Assembly (NCBI GenBank): GCA_937930305.1
Contig: CALGLE010000037.1
Span: 18,089 to 82,088 of the forward strand
Direction of reading: 5' to 3'
DNA length: 64,000 nt
From: an uncultured Granulosicoccaceae bacterium
GTDB taxonomy: Bacteria; Pseudomonadota; Gammaproteobacteria; Granulosicoccales; Granulosicoccaceae
Within the stretch, counting starts at the first letter, position 1. Every line of letters starts with the position of its first letter. The notes below the pieces were generated by a model. It made no database searches and was not told the origin of the DNA. It saw only the letters and a list, made by a program, of their open reading frames with translations. The translations under genes were made by a program, and so were the position numbers. This document shows, one piece after another, positions 43,909 to 53,275 of this stretch.

Positions 43909-44922
43909 TTAGGTCAGTGTCGCCGGGCTTGCCTGCGACAATTGCGCTTCCAGGGCATCAAAATAGTCATCTGAGATACCGCGGCGGTAGCCATTGGCAT
44001 CAGGCGCTGGCGCATCGGGCAGTGAATGTCGATGTGCGTCGATCTCGCGAGCGCATGTTGGGCTGGTGACATTGATTTCAGTGAGGTAGCGGCCAATGAC
44101 ATCTAAGCCAACAAAATCTAGACCTTTTTCAAGCAGCATGGGCGCCACGCTGGCGGCAATTTCCCGATCACGCTCGGTTAACGGCACGGGCACACCGCGC
44201 CCACCAGCGGCCAAATTGCCACGGGTCTCTCCCGCGAGTGGAATTCGAGCCAGTGCGAAAGGTACAGGCTTGCCAGCAACCAGCAAGATGCGCTTATCGC
44301 CATCGACGATTTCCGGTACGTACCGCTGCGCCATGATGGGCACCGTACCGGCTTCGGTGGCCGTGCCCAACACCATACTGATGTTGGGGTCTTTCGGGGT
44401 GAGGCGGAAAATCCCCATGCCTCCCATACCATCTAGGGGCTTCACGATGACATCTTGGTGTTCGGTGATAAATTCGCGCAGCAAGTCTATTTGCGACGTG
44501 ACCAAGGTTGGCGGTGTGAGGTCCGGGTAGGCCAAGGTGGACAATTTTTCGTTCACATCGCGCAAGGAAGCGGGTCGATTACTGACCAATGTCCCTTCCA
44601 AGGCGGCTCGCTCCAGCAGGTAAGTGCTAAAAATAAAATTCATATCGAATGGGGGGTCTTTGCGCATGAGCACCACATCATGGCTTGCCAAGGCAACCGA
44701 ATCTTCACCCAGCACCTCAAACCAATGATCGTTATCATCGAACACACGAACTTCTCGCCGGTGCGTTTGCACCGCATCGTTGGCAACAAATAAATCGCTC
44801 GGGTGCATGACAAAGCAACGCCAGCCACGAGCTTGTGCAGCAAGCAACATGGCTAAGGTTGTATCTTTATAAGGTGTAATGGATTCGATCGGATCCATCA
44901 CAACCGCCAGCGTCAGACTCAT
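43909..44922 (-). CDS. gshB: Glutathione synthetase
   Basis: 337-residue ATP-grasp ligase joining gamma-glutamylcysteine to glycine. VKPLDGMGGMGIFRL is the ATP-grasp loop, and RNLAAGG-type GETRGNLAAGGRG and DVIGRYLTEINVTSPT are diagnostic. The length is normal. It is divergent from pilG across about 120 bp. Confidence 0.96.
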   Translation of the reverse strand: MSLTLAVVMDPIESITPYKDTTLAMLLAAQARGWRCFVMHPSDLFVANDAVQTHRREVRVFDDNDHWFEVLGEDSVALASHDVVLMRKDPPFDMNFIFSTYLLERAALEGTLVSNRPASLRDVNEKLSTLAYPDLTPPTLVTSQIDLLREFITEHQDVIVKPLDGMGGMGIFRLTPKDPNISMVLGTATEAGTVPIMAQRYVPEIVDGDKRILLVAGKPVPFALARIPLAGETRGNLAAGGRGVPVPLTERDREIAASVAPMLLEKGLDFVGLDVIGRYLTEINVTSPTCAREIDAHRHSLPDAPAPDANGYRRGISDDYFDALEAQLSQASPATLT

Positions 44923-45044
44923 AAAAAAACACCTTTGAAAAGATTACTTGCAGTATTGCATGGACAAGCCACTTTTTAAGGGCTCTGCAATCGGGTAACC
45001 TTCGACAGGTAACCCAGACTTTCGTTCGTCAACGAGACCATTGC

Positions 45045-45557
45045 ATGACCGATTCGCACGTTTCAAATTCTGCTAACCCTGATGTTCAGGTATTGCTCAT
45101 CGACGATAGTAAATCGGCCCGGCGGGTCACTGCCTCGCATCTAACTTCAGCTGGCTATTCGGTGGTGACCGCCAGCGACGGGTTTGCAGCCCTTGCCGAT
45201 GTGGTGGAACACCGTCCAGACGTTATTGTGGCAGACATCGTCATGCCGCGACTGGATGGATACCAAACCTGCGCGCTTATCAAACACAACCCAGATTTTC
45301 AATCCATTCCGGTGGTTTTGGTTTCAAGCCGTGATGGCTTATTCGATCGGGCCCGCGGCCGCTTAGTGGGTGCCAATGCCCATCTAGCTAAACCCTTTAC
45401 CGAGGCTGAATTGGTCAGTACAGTTCAGCAATGCTTGGCCGATTGCGCCGCATCTGCGGCTACCGAGGCAAACTCCACTCGCGCAAAAAATGCTATCGCC
45501 ACCGAATCGGGCGCTGAAATCAGTGCTGACGAAACCCAAGTTGTGTCCCCACTATGA
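45045..45557 (+). CDS. pilG: Twitching response regulator PilG
   Basis: 170-residue single-domain receiver. Acidic pair in LLIDDSKSARR, phospho-Asp in VIVADIVMPRLDG, and lysine in HLAKPF are intact. About 40 unconserved Ala/Ser/Thr-rich residues extend the C-terminus beyond a usual PilG. It promotes pilus extension downstream of the Chp kinase. It is the first gene of the operon; pilH overlaps by 4 bp. Confidence 0.93.
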   Translation: MTDSHVSNSANPDVQVLLIDDSKSARRVTASHLTSAGYSVVTASDGFAALADVVEHRPDVIVADIVMPRLDGYQTCALIKHNPDFQSIPVVLVSSRDGLFDRARGRLVGANAHLAKPFTEAELVSTVQQCLADCAASAATEANSTRAKNAIATESGAEISADETQVVSPL

Positions 45558-45922
45558 GTGTGGTCCTGATTGTGGAAGACTCTCCCACCGATGCGCATGT
45601 GTACACACGAGCCTTAGAAGCTAATGGGCATCGGGTGCTGCTGGCCACCAACGCGGAGGACGGTGTGCCCATGGCTAAGGCGGAATCGCCGGATGTCATT
45701 TTGATGGACATCGTCATGCCTGGCATGAATGGTTTCCAGGCCACCAGGGAATTGCATAGGCACGAGGCCACTCGACATATCCCCATTATTATGTTGTCCA
45801 CAAAATCCCAAGAAACCGATCGTATTTGGGCGCTTCGGCAAGGTGCCAGTGATTACTTAGTTAAACCTGTACCCCGACCCGTGTTAATCGAAGCGGTGCA
45901 ATCTGCGCTGGTGGTGGCATGA
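45554..45922 (+). CDS. pilH: Twitching response regulator PilH
   Basis: 122-residue receiver. VLIVEDSPTDAH, phospho-acceptor in VILMDIVMPGMNG, and LVKPV are present. In Pseudomonas it opposes PilG, favouring retraction or acting as a phosphate sink. It overlaps pilG and pilI by ATGA each. Confidence 0.95.
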   Translation: MSVVLIVEDSPTDAHVYTRALEANGHRVLLATNAEDGVPMAKAESPDVILMDIVMPGMNGFQATRELHRHEATRHIPIIMLSTKSQETDRIWALRQGASDYLVKPVPRPVLIEAVQSALVVA

Positions 45923-46380
45923 CGATGAAGCCGACTGCGGTGGAATATTTATCGTGCATCCTATTTCGTGTAGCAAAAACGCATTGGGCCGTCGATGTCG
46001 CTGCGGTGCAACGCGTGCACGAGCAGCTAACGATTCATGCCGTTCCCGGAACACAAAGTTGGTTTTTGGGTTTGGCGCAATTGGATGGCGAGCTATTGCC
46101 GGTAACCGACCTAGGGGCCTGGGTTAACCAAACCCCGTGTGCCGGAGCCATATTGCATTTGCATGCCCGTTTAGGGCCATGCGGTTTACGGGTAGATGAA
46201 GTTTTGGGTACGCAAACCCTTGCGCCCATATCCGCAGCTCTCGATGCCGCGACGAGTGTTATGCCAGGCGCACAAGCACAGATGGTTCAACATAACGGGC
46301 TGGATTTTCGTCAAGTGGACTTAAGCGCGTTAGTTCAGTCGCCTGCGTTCATTGCGGTTCGCGAAGCGAGCACTGCATGA
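45919..46380 (+). CDS. pilI: PilI, CheW-like adaptor
   Basis: 153-residue CheW-domain protein coupling the receptor PilJ to ChpA. The fold is recognisable from HWAVDVAAVQRVHE, WFLGLAQLDGELLPVTDLG and CGLRVDEVLG. It overlaps pilJ by 4 bp. Confidence 0.92.
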   Translation: MTMKPTAVEYLSCILFRVAKTHWAVDVAAVQRVHEQLTIHAVPGTQSWFLGLAQLDGELLPVTDLGAWVNQTPCAGAILHLHARLGPCGLRVDEVLGTQTLAPISAALDAATSVMPGAQAQMVQHNGLDFRQVDLSALVQSPAFIAVREASTA

Positions 46381-48296
46381 GTGTTGCAAATTTTCGTTTA
46401 TGGTTTAGCGATGTACTCATCGAATTGAAACGTTGGCCGAAAGCCGGGCTTTTCATTTGGCTGGCGTGTTTCGTTGCTGCCGTGTTGTTGTGGCTACTGT
46501 CGCTGTACGCAAAAAATGCCACACAGAATGTCTGGTCTGATTTGGCCGTTAAGCTTAGTCCTGCGACGGTTAGCACTGATGCGATTGGCAGCGCGGCATC
46601 GCAAACCACCGAGTTGCGGGTATTGGACAACGTTGTGCCGCCTGATGATCAAGCCTTAAAGCGCATCAGCGAAACCGCATTAACATTGCATTCTCGATTA
46701 CAACAAAGTACCGAAGTCGCTGCGTTGCATGCCTCCAAAGCGGGACGAGTCGCTGGCTTGGCGGTCGCGATGCGACAAGAACAGTTGACGAATAATGAAG
46801 CTTCATTTTGGCAACCGATGGGCTCTGCCATTGGCGAGTTGGAAGCCTCAGTGCGCTCGGGCGATGTCCGTGATGGCCCAGCAATTGGGTTAATCACCGA
46901 ATTGCAAAGTCGTTTCGTTGACTTGCGCCAACAATCCGCCCGCGCTAACTCATTCACTAATACCCCGCGCAGTGCAGCTAGCGTTGAGCCTGCATTACAG
47001 CCCGCATCGATTCCGACACAACAAAAACCGCCTTTACCCATGGCACTTAAACTATTGCCTTGGCTGATTTTCTTATTGCCGATCGGCTGTTTACTGTATG
47101 CCTTGCACGCAATTCGGCGAGCGGTTCGAATTCGACATGAGCGCCATCCTAAGGAGGGCTACGCCCAGGTTGCCAGCACGCACCAAGCGCAACAAATGAC
47201 AGCGGCTGCCCCACCTTCGAATCGGCATGCGGCTGAAAGACGCACGCAGGCTGCGATACTGCAATTGTTGGATGAAATGGAGCCTTTGGCGGAAGGAGAT
47301 TTAACGCACGAGGCTAGCGTCACTGAAGATTTAACTGGCGCTTTGGCGGATGCGTTTAATCAAGCGGTGCATGAACTGAGGCGTTTGGTTAATCAAATCA
47401 ATCGTTCCAGTTCGGAAGTTAGGAATGCGGTAACGCATTCGCGCGAACGCACACTTTCGATGGCAAAGCATGGCGTGGTACAAGCGCGTGAGGTGACTCG
47501 AACCCATGATCGCTTAGAGCAAATGCAAAGTGATGTGCAATCTCTATCCGCTACGTCACAGCAAGTGGCCGCCTATGCCCAAGATGTGGCGAAACGAACT
47601 CAGCATGCAGCAGCGGCGGTAACTCGAAGCAGTGATGCCTTGGCTGTTATGCGTAAGCAAGCCAGCGTAGCCGAGCGGTCTTTGCGTCGGCTAGTCAGTA
47701 GCACAAAGGGTATTGAAACACGCTTAGAGGATATTCAAACCGCATCCAAGCGCACAGACCTATTGGCGTTAAACAGCACCATACATGCTGCGTCGAGACC
47801 ACTGGCAGCCGAAGGCGGTACGATGGAATTTATGGAATCCACACAGGAAAGCCATTCATCGCAGAATTTTGCTGAACTCGCAACGGATGTGTCTTCCTTG
47901 GCCGCTTTGTTAAGTCATGCAACCCGTGACATCGATCAACTCTCGGACGTGATTCGAGATGAAGCTAAAGACAGTTTGCAAGCCATGCAAGCAACAGTGG
48001 CACAAGTTGAGACCACAGAGAATCTAAGCCAAGATGCGCAGAATCATCTGGATGAAATTGCAACGGCCGCAGAAGCCTTGGGGTCTGCTGTGCAAGAGAT
48101 CGCTAATCGAACGGCTGTGCAAGCCCAAGGCGTGATCGATGTTACCGATACCACCCGTGTGATCAACGACATTACTCACGATAACGCCACTGCGTTAACC
48201 CAGGCCGTTGAAGACTTGCAACAACTTGAAAATTTATCCAACTCCCTAGAGGCCTCAGTGCATGGGTTTCGTTTGCCACCGGATTCGGCAACATGA
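46377..48296 (+). CDS. pilJ: PilJ methyl-accepting chemotaxis-type receptor
   Basis: 639-residue inner-membrane receptor. Two membrane helices (FIWLACFVAAVLLWLLSLYA near residue 25 and LLPWLIFLLPIGCLLYALHA near 225) flank a periplasmic domain; a HAMP-like stretch and a long coiled-coil signalling hairpin follow. The hairpin tip is abnormal: 31 residues separate LALN from FAELA, where the canonical spacing to FAVVA is 14, and the conserved GEQGRG is lost. The sensing target may be PilA or surface contact, as in Pseudomonas. It overlaps pilI and chpA by 4 bp. Confidence 0.92.
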   Translation: MSVANFRLWFSDVLIELKRWPKAGLFIWLACFVAAVLLWLLSLYAKNATQNVWSDLAVKLSPATVSTDAIGSAASQTTELRVLDNVVPPDDQALKRISETALTLHSRLQQSTEVAALHASKAGRVAGLAVAMRQEQLTNNEASFWQPMGSAIGELEASVRSGDVRDGPAIGLITELQSRFVDLRQQSARANSFTNTPRSAASVEPALQPASIPTQQKPPLPMALKLLPWLIFLLPIGCLLYALHAIRRAVRIRHERHPKEGYAQVASTHQAQQMTAAAPPSNRHAAERRTQAAILQLLDEMEPLAEGDLTHEASVTEDLTGALADAFNQAVHELRRLVNQINRSSSEVRNAVTHSRERTLSMAKHGVVQAREVTRTHDRLEQMQSDVQSLSATSQQVAAYAQDVAKRTQHAAAAVTRSSDALAVMRKQASVAERSLRRLVSSTKGIETRLEDIQTASKRTDLLALNSTIHAASRPLAAEGGTMEFMESTQESHSSQNFAELATDVSSLAALLSHATRDIDQLSDVIRDEAKDSLQAMQATVAQVETTENLSQDAQNHLDEIATAAEALGSAVQEIANRTAVQAQGVIDVTDTTRVINDITHDNATALTQAVEDLQQLENLSNSLEASVHGFRLPPDSAT

Positions 48297-51200
48297 ATGT
48301 GATAACGCCATCGGCCATACCCGATTACTCAGAACAGGTCGCCGCTGAACTGCGAGTGAGTGCAAAGCGTTGGCGCGACAGTGCGAAACATCTTATCGAT
48401 GCGTTTGATGAAAACGAGCCTCTGCAGGCGTTGTTGTTGGAAACTGAGCCTCTGAGCAATACCGCACACCTGTTGGGTTATTCCTCCATTCGCTTTGGGT
48501 TAATAGAAGTGGTTGAATTGCTTAAGTACTGGCAGAACCGAGCGCCGGTAGATAAGGATGAAGCCGCCTTGGTCTTGCTACAAATAGCTGAGGAGTTGCA
48601 GGCCAGCGTCGCCTTACCGCCTCTGCAAGCTCGCAGAATGTCGGCGTTGAGTTGGTTGTCGGTGATTGATAATTGCCGAGCCTGCCGACAAGTGACGGCC
48701 ATGTCCAAAGATGTGGTTGCTGCCGCTGGTATTGCGCTGCCCACGAAATCCACCAAGCCGATGCCTGCGCGCAGCGATGGTGAAGATTTTCTCGCTGCGA
48801 TTCGTGCCGTACATAAATCATTTGCTCGGCAATTGATTGCCTGGTATCGCCAGCCCATCCGAACTGGACACTTAACCGGGTGTGGCAACACGTTTATTCG
48901 TTTAGCAAATGCGTGTGATAACCCCTCGCGCTTATCCATGCTAGAGCCCTTGTTTCGTGCCGCTGGCGTGGTGTTAGAAAATATTGTTGAAGACCCCAGC
49001 CAATCTAGCTTGGCAGTGCAGCGGGTATTAGGTCGATTTGAACGCTATTTAGCAAAACTGGGTAGCGCTGATTTGGATGCTTTGGCACGGCTGCCCAATT
49101 TACTGCCTGATGATATTTTGCGGCAGTTGCTGTTCTATGTTGCGCGTTTTCCGTCAAGTTCTAAAGACGCAGAACGTTTGCGGCGTAATTATGGTTTGCA
49201 TGTTTTAGCCACCACCACGCAACAGGTGAACGAAAAGCGCCCGGTGAATTCACTGTTGCATGAGCAAGTGCTGGCACAAATAGATGTAGAGCTCAATGAA
49301 CTTAAAGCGTGGTTAAGTCAAGCCGCCGCTGATCCAAGCCACCCGCGAGCAAAATGGTTATTTGCTCGTTTAGATGAACAAATCATAGCGGTGACACTGT
49401 TGGGGTTCGATGACTTACAAAGTGGGCTCATTGAATTACGGGTGAAGTTACGAGGCTTAGCAACACCAGCTACACAAACCCAACAATTGCAAGTTGCCGA
49501 GCAGCTTTTACGTGTGCGTGAAACCCTGCATTCGCCTGCTTTGGATAAACCCACTGAGGCCAGTGGTTTGCCCGCCTCCGCCGTGGACAGTGTGGCAGCA
49601 AGGCTGCGACTGCTGTCACGCCATAACGATAAAGATAAATTTCAAGCCATGGCGGCCGTTGCCTGCTTACAAGTTGTGCAGTCGGAACTGCGTCGCGCTG
49701 AATCGGATGTACTGGCATTGATGGCCGGCTCACCCGAATTCAATGCCAGTGCAGAGGATCTGTCGGAACGCTTCAACCGCGCAGCTCAAGCGGTGACTGT
49801 ATTGCCATTACCTGAAGCGGTACCACTGCTCAAAGGCTTAGCTGACAATGTGCAGATGGTTGCGGCTGCAGAGGCATCGAATCATGAGCGGGCCAACTTT
49901 GCTGAGCTATTGGTGGCATTGGACTTATATCTCGATAGCATTGTGACCAACTCACGCAGCTTAACGCCTTTGTTGCAACATGCTGTGCAAGCCTTGCAGG
50001 CATTATCTGAACACGGCGCTGCCAACGAGATGGGTGCACATGCGGATTCTCATGAATCCTCGCAAGGTGATGCCTTAATCGATGAGGATATTGCTCCAGC
50101 ACACTCCGTGTTGGATAACTACTTAGCGGTCAATCAAAAAATTACCCCTTGGGTGAATGGCCAATCGGAAGATTCCCAATCGGTTCAAATTGCGTTAACT
50201 GATCTGCGGGACGCGGCCGGTGAGGCAGAGCTGCATGACATGGCTGGGCTGGTGAATGATTGTGCACACTATATTAAGCAAACACCGTTGCCCGATGATG
50301 CCAGAGACTTAGTGCATGAAACCTTAGCCGTTGTGCCGCAAATGCTGCACGCCGAACCCAGTGTGGCGGAATCGGTACGCGGCCTGGATAAGTTACAGCA
50401 ACGTTTGCGATTAACGGGGATTGTTGCGGATAGTGGCACCCAGCCGGAAGAGCAGGTTGGCCAGGTGGCCAGTGAGGTGTTTGAATTGAACGATGATTCT
50501 TTGGACAACACACTTCAAAATGTGTTCGCTCGGGAATGCGCCACTCACATTAATACTTTACGCAATGCCATCACAGTCGCTCGCGCAGACATACCGCTGG
50601 CGAAGTTGCCAAGTGAGGAGATGTTGCGGGCGTTGCACACCTTATCGGGTTGTGCGCAAACGGTAGACGCCACTGACATCGTCTCCATTGTTCAACCTTT
50701 GCAAAAAACTGCCCTCACGCTGCAACGCAGCGCTAAAGACTATACCGATGCAGAAACCGATTTCATTGAGCGCTTAACCGATGCGATGGATGCGCGCTTG
50801 CAAAGCTTTCAGCACCAAGAGCCAGTGGATCAATCCATACTGGCGATAGAGAGTGAATTGCCTGATTTTGTAGAGGTCATTCTAGCTCGCAGTAAACCCT
50901 TGAGCGGTGATAGCGAGGGTGATAGACCAGTGCCGAATAAGGTGTCTTCTTGGTTAATTGCGAAATCGAATCGCGTTGAGCCATCTGAGGCTGGACTATC
51001 ATCTATCTTTCGTGCAGAAGCCGATGACTTAATGCTTCGATTGCGCACCCACACTTCAGTGCTATTGCAAGCGGATAGTAAGGCCGAATCAAAACCGAGT
51101 AACGAGGAGTTGGCTGCGGCGCGTGACGGTGCCTTGAAAGTGTTACACACCATTAAGGGCAGTGCGCGCATGGCAGGCAACCACGCCATGGCGGATGCGG

Positions 51201-53197
51201 CGCATGACTTAGAATCCGATGTAACGCGATTAAATGAGTCAGTCGAATTTGGTGAAACTATTCGGCAACGTTTGCCTCATCTGCAGGCCACGATCGATCC
51301 TGCAACTAACTTTTCTGTCGATGAAGATACGGATGCGGCAGAACTTGAGGCCAGTACCGACGAGACTCTGGCTATTGAATATGACACAACGAGCGTTGTG
51401 CCTTTCGCACCCTTTGACAACGACTCAAGGGTCAACCACTCGAATGATCCGTCGATGGATCAACAACCCAAAGGGACGGATACCACGCTATCGCAGCCAG
51501 CCACTCATTCGGCATCCGAAACTTTGCCGGTGGCCGAAGCAACGTTAGACGCCTTGTTGAATACTGGGTCCACCTTAGTTTCCCGCCAAGCATCGGTTGA
51601 CGATCGCATTAAACAACTGCGTGATCACATTCGAGATATTCAAGCCAGTGCTGATCGATTGCAACGTTTGGCGTCGAATAATCCTGCGTTTGATTCGGTG
51701 GCCTCTCGTGAATTAGTGGCGGACATCCAAGTGGCACGCCGACAGCTTGAACGATCGGTGCAGGAATTACAGCATGTGCATGGATTGGCTTCTCACGCTG
51801 GCACCGCTGTGCATCGCGCGCTGGTGCAAGCTCGACTGCAAACGGTGGATTCTTTGCTACCTCGCTTGGAAGCCACATTGAGCGATGCGCTGACCGTGTG
51901 TAACCGTGAAGCCAATCTGTTGTTGACTGGCGGTGAAATTCCTGTGTCCGCCACCACACTGAAGTCTCTCGCGCCATTACTTGAACAACTCATTCGCAAT
52001 GCGGTGGCTCACGGCATCGATACCCCAAGCGTTCGTCAATCTGACCAGAAACCCGGTGATGGTGAAATCGCGATCGTGGTTCAAACCGACGGTACCGATT
52101 TATTGATTGATGTCAGTGACGATGGTGATGGCGTTGACGAAGATGCTTTGAATCAACTGAGGCAAGAGCAAAACTTACCTCCCATTCGTCACGCCAAACA
52201 TTTGCGGGAGATTTTATGCTCGCCAGGCTATTCCACATTAACTGATGCAACGCCGGTGGCAGGCCGTGGTCAAGGTCTGGCATTGGTGTTGGATGGAGTT
52301 GAAGCGCTGGGTGGTGGATTGGAATTAATCAATGACCCCGGTGAAGGCTTGACTGTGAGGATTCGCATTCCTCAGCAGATGGTGATTGCGCAGTGTTTGG
52401 TGTTCGGTCAGGGCAATGCCTTGCACGCCATACCGGTAAATTTCATCACTAGCATTGTTGACTGCGCAGAGAGCGCCACCACCTTGCAATACCAGGAGCA
52501 AGAGTGGACGGTATTCACGGTTGAACAATTGATGGGTGTGGCCGCCATTAACGAACCCGCCGATCGATGCGCGTTGGTCACCATGGGTGGGGAATGCATT
52601 GCCATACCTGTGCCTGGGCTGGACGGATATAAAGAATTGATCGTGCAACCCTTGGGTGTTCAGCTGCAATCGCTTGAACGCTACGTTGGCGGGGCGGTGT
52701 TGTCGGATGGGCGCCAAGCGCTCATCTTGAACTTACACCGGCTTGCCCAATTGCGCATCGCGGCGCAACGATCTGTCATTGCCAGTTCCAGTGGTTCGCT
52801 TAGAAGCGATCCGCCGGTTGCACTGATTGCGGATGATTCGGTGACCATGCGGGTCGCGGGTGAGCGCTTGTTGCAGCGCTTAGGGTTTCAAGTGCACAGC
52901 GCGCGTGATGGGTTGGAGGCTTTGGACTTTTTAACTCGCAGCATGCCCAGCGTGTTGTTGCTGGATATTGAAATGCCGGGCGCGGATGGTTTCGATGTGG
53001 TTAGGCGGGTGCGCGCCAACCTCGTCGCCGCTGAGGTGCCGGTCATCATGATCAGTACCCGCCGAGGCCCCCAAGAGCGTGAGCGGGCGCGGTCATTGGG
53101 TATCCGACATCTTATCCATAAGCCCTATACGGAAACCCAGTTACGTGAAGCACTCGAGGAAGTGGGGGTGCTAACCAGCGCAGAAATCGGGAATTAG
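48293..53197 (+). CDS. chpA: ChpA hybrid sensor kinase (PilL-like)
   Basis: 1634-residue CheA-like kinase. The N-terminal ~700 residues are helical Hpt-like repeats mostly lacking a phosphorylatable His. Two clear Hpt histidines are seen: His782 in ALHTLSGC and His952 in VLHTIKGSARM. The HATPase domain has the N-box LIRNAVAHGID (Asn1236), VSDDGDGVDE and GRGQGLALV. A CheW-like domain (about 1365-1500) and a C-terminal receiver with phospho-Asp1558 follow. It phosphorylates PilG and PilH. It has fewer canonical Hpt sites than Pseudomonas ChpA, which has six plus Ser/Thr variants. Confidence 0.94.
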   Translation: MNVITPSAIPDYSEQVAAELRVSAKRWRDSAKHLIDAFDENEPLQALLLETEPLSNTAHLLGYSSIRFGLIEVVELLKYWQNRAPVDKDEAALVLLQIAEELQASVALPPLQARRMSALSWLSVIDNCRACRQVTAMSKDVVAAAGIALPTKSTKPMPARSDGEDFLAAIRAVHKSFARQLIAWYRQPIRTGHLTGCGNTFIRLANACDNPSRLSMLEPLFRAAGVVLENIVEDPSQSSLAVQRVLGRFERYLAKLGSADLDALARLPNLLPDDILRQLLFYVARFPSSSKDAERLRRNYGLHVLATTTQQVNEKRPVNSLLHEQVLAQIDVELNELKAWLSQAAADPSHPRAKWLFARLDEQIIAVTLLGFDDLQSGLIELRVKLRGLATPATQTQQLQVAEQLLRVRETLHSPALDKPTEASGLPASAVDSVAARLRLLSRHNDKDKFQAMAAVACLQVVQSELRRAESDVLALMAGSPEFNASAEDLSERFNRAAQAVTVLPLPEAVPLLKGLADNVQMVAAAEASNHERANFAELLVALDLYLDSIVTNSRSLTPLLQHAVQALQALSEHGAANEMGAHADSHESSQGDALIDEDIAPAHSVLDNYLAVNQKITPWVNGQSEDSQSVQIALTDLRDAAGEAELHDMAGLVNDCAHYIKQTPLPDDARDLVHETLAVVPQMLHAEPSVAESVRGLDKLQQRLRLTGIVADSGTQPEEQVGQVASEVFELNDDSLDNTLQNVFARECATHINTLRNAITVARADIPLAKLPSEEMLRALHTLSGCAQTVDATDIVSIVQPLQKTALTLQRSAKDYTDAETDFIERLTDAMDARLQSFQHQEPVDQSILAIESELPDFVEVILARSKPLSGDSEGDRPVPNKVSSWLIAKSNRVEPSEAGLSSIFRAEADDLMLRLRTHTSVLLQADSKAESKPSNEELAAARDGALKVLHTIKGSARMAGNHAMADAAHDLESDVTRLNESVEFGETIRQRLPHLQATIDPATNFSVDEDTDAAELEASTDETLAIEYDTTSVVPFAPFDNDSRVNHSNDPSMDQQPKGTDTTLSQPATHSASETLPVAEATLDALLNTGSTLVSRQASVDDRIKQLRDHIRDIQASADRLQRLASNNPAFDSVASRELVADIQVARRQLERSVQELQHVHGLASHAGTAVHRALVQARLQTVDSLLPRLEATLSDALTVCNREANLLLTGGEIPVSATTLKSLAPLLEQLIRNAVAHGIDTPSVRQSDQKPGDGEIAIVVQTDGTDLLIDVSDDGDGVDEDALNQLRQEQNLPPIRHAKHLREILCSPGYSTLTDATPVAGRGQGLALVLDGVEALGGGLELINDPGEGLTVRIRIPQQMVIAQCLVFGQGNALHAIPVNFITSIVDCAESATTLQYQEQEWTVFTVEQLMGVAAINEPADRCALVTMGGECIAIPVPGLDGYKELIVQPLGVQLQSLERYVGGAVLSDGRQALILNLHRLAQLRIAAQRSVIASSSGSLRSDPPVALIADDSVTMRVAGERLLQRLGFQVHSARDGLEALDFLTRSMPSVLLLDIEMPGADGFDVVRRVRANLVAAEVPVIMISTRRGPQERERARSLGIRHLIHKPYTETQLREALEEVGVLTSAEIGN

Positions 53198-53211
53198 ACC
53201 GTTCAGAACAC

Positions 53212-53256
53212 TTGCAAGTATCCGCTAAATGCGTATGATTGGGAAATAAATCCCAA
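53212..53256 (+). promoter_or_regulatory. Promoter with overlapping dyad before the lipoprotein gene
   Basis: TTGCAA at 53212-53217 and TATGAT at 53234-53239 with a 16-bp spacer. A 6-bp dyad TTGGGA (53239-53244) / TCCCAA (53251-53256) covers the expected transcription start, as an operator would. Confidence 0.5.
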
Positions 53257-53275
53257 ACACACTCAGGAGAGCGCG

